DNA from: Callipepla californica brunnescens
Lineage: Eukaryota; Chordata; Aves; Galliformes; Odontophoridae
Assembly: GCA_023055505.1 (NCBI GenBank)
Contig: JALIRH010000061.1
Coordinates: 705,501 to 769,500, forward strand
Reading direction: 5' to 3'
Length of the DNA stretch: 64,000 nucleotides
Part shown: positions 62,915 through 64,000 of the stretch, piece by piece
Position numbering within the stretch: the first letter of the stretch is position 1
How the letters are laid out: each line of letters begins with the position of its first letter
Made by a program: the position numbers and the translations under genes
The notes under the pieces: model-generated
Told to the model about the DNA's origin: nothing
Databases searched by the model: none
What the model saw: the letters and a program-made list of their open reading frames with translations, nothing else

Positions 62915-64000
62915 ATATGCTTTGAAGACAGCTTTATGTAAATACTGGATGTTATGTTTTTAGTAATAAATGATTTATATAACAGGCAACTATATTAAAC
63001 AAAAGAAACAAGACAAATGATTATTTTTGTTAGACCACCTTACTGAGAAAACTTGACAAATCACGTTTTGTTAATATGACTATAAGAAATCTGTAATTTG
63101 ACTGCAAAAATAATTCCATTAGTGATATCAGCTGTCTCAAAAAGCATGGGGCTATTTAAATCATTTAATCATTTTGTCATACTTTTCAAAGTGAAACATT
63201 AGTAGCTTGATCAAGGGTTCAAATACAGCTGAGACCTTCAGCCTTGATTTAATCTGACTCCCTGCTGACACTGAATGGAAACACGTAAATCTTATTAGGC
63301 TTACAGTGATTTCCTTCAATCATGAATTTAATAAAGCTAGTTGGTTTCTTTCAGCATGCCAAAATCTGTAAAGTTCTAAAAGCTAAATAGCTTTCTATTA
63401 AGTAAACAGAAAGTCAGTGTTAAGGAGTACGGAAGTACATTATACAACACCATGACTAGGGCTTGAGGGATCATTTGCAAAGCCCTGAACCCTTTATGAA
63501 GTTCACTTTTTTGAAGGGAAAATAGTTATGTGTTGGCAATAATGTCAGGTTATCATAACTGGAAATACATGATTTTTTAATTAACTGTGCAAAGTTTGTT
63601 TAAGATTAGATTGTAGTTCAACCAACACAATTGTGGACACCATTAGGAGAACAGACACGCACATTATGTAGCCATCTGTGGTGCAGAAAATAGAAGAAGC
63701 AGTGCATTCAGTGATCCTGATTCATTCCAGAATACCGTGGGAGGAGTTTCCTCAGCTCCTGGTCCCTAATGTCCGTGTCTGAATAACTTAGGAGACCTCG
63801 TTGAAATGCAAGAAGATGCTAGCTCCAGTGGAGCTGAAATTTCCATCTTATGTGGAAAGCCAAGGCCAACCTTACTGAAAGCACAGCAGTTAGGATGTAG
63901 AGAGGTTACAATTGATACTATTTTCCCCTTAACCTCAGCAGAGAGTTGCTATGCATGTATCTGTGACCACTATATCAAGTAACAAAAGAGACTGATACCT
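62915..64000. other. Unique AT-rich DNA, no gene seen
   Basis: Single-copy-looking sequence to the right end of the window without ORFs of note or recognisable repeats. Confidence 0.65.

Noticed and set aside
1..64000. CRISPR array, operon or phage-like organisation
   Set aside because: Nothing here is prokaryotic: no dense ORFs, no spaced direct repeats, and CR1 and mariner relics show a bird genome.

Overview
This window looks like vertebrate nuclear DNA from a bird, most probably a galliform such as chicken or a close relative. It is AT-rich and CpG-poor, the ORFs are short and random-looking, and it is scattered with decayed CR1 retrotransposon fragments. CR1 tails carry the typical repeats of the type AATCACAGAATCA / TGATTCTATGATT. 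Near the right end there is a short mariner copy that I recognise from memory as the chicken Galluhop/Mariner1_GG type. The species is an inference; the presence of CR1 is seen directly in the sequence.

I find no protein-coding gene, tRNA, rRNA or snRNA that I can support. The longest ORF is 147 codons. At this base composition (roughly 6-7 percent stop codons per frame) one ORF of that size is about what chance gives in 64 kb on both strands. The window is best read as a gene desert or the inside of a very large intron. I did not find a new biological system; the findings are modest and mostly concern repeats and candidate regulatory motifs.

Layout. 1-9.3 kb: unique AT-rich DNA with a (TG)n repeat and a small GC-richer patch near 4.1-4.3 kb. 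9.35-9.52 kb: a long purine-only tract. 9.86-10.43 kb: CR1 reverse transcriptase remnant on the minus strand. 10.4-17 kb: unique DNA with a 100-N assembly gap at 16254-16353. 17.0-18.8 kb: two CR1 3' ends in opposite orientations. 18.8-29.7 kb: unique DNA, including one copy of what looks like an ancient amniote repeat (20.9 kb), a CTCF-like motif (25.6 kb) and a striking AT-rich hairpin (28.5 kb). 29.68-30.59 kb: CR1 on the plus strand whose 3' untranslated part is replaced by about 230 bp of foreign-looking DNA. 30.6-53.2 kb: repeat-poor DNA with a GC-rich island at 38.1-38.56 kb, an isolated NRF1-like/E-box cluster (41.3 kb), a perfect PBX-MEIS motif (42.4 kb), a 38-bp direct repeat (44.9/45.8 kb) and a second ancient repeat copy (46.7 kb). 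53.2-55.7 kb: two CR1 3' ends on the minus strand and another purine tract. 62.36-62.91 kb: the internally deleted mariner with both terminal inverted repeats and its TA target duplication.

No genes act together here. Any function would be regulatory (enhancer, insulator) or structural, and can be tested by cross-species conservation and chromatin data.
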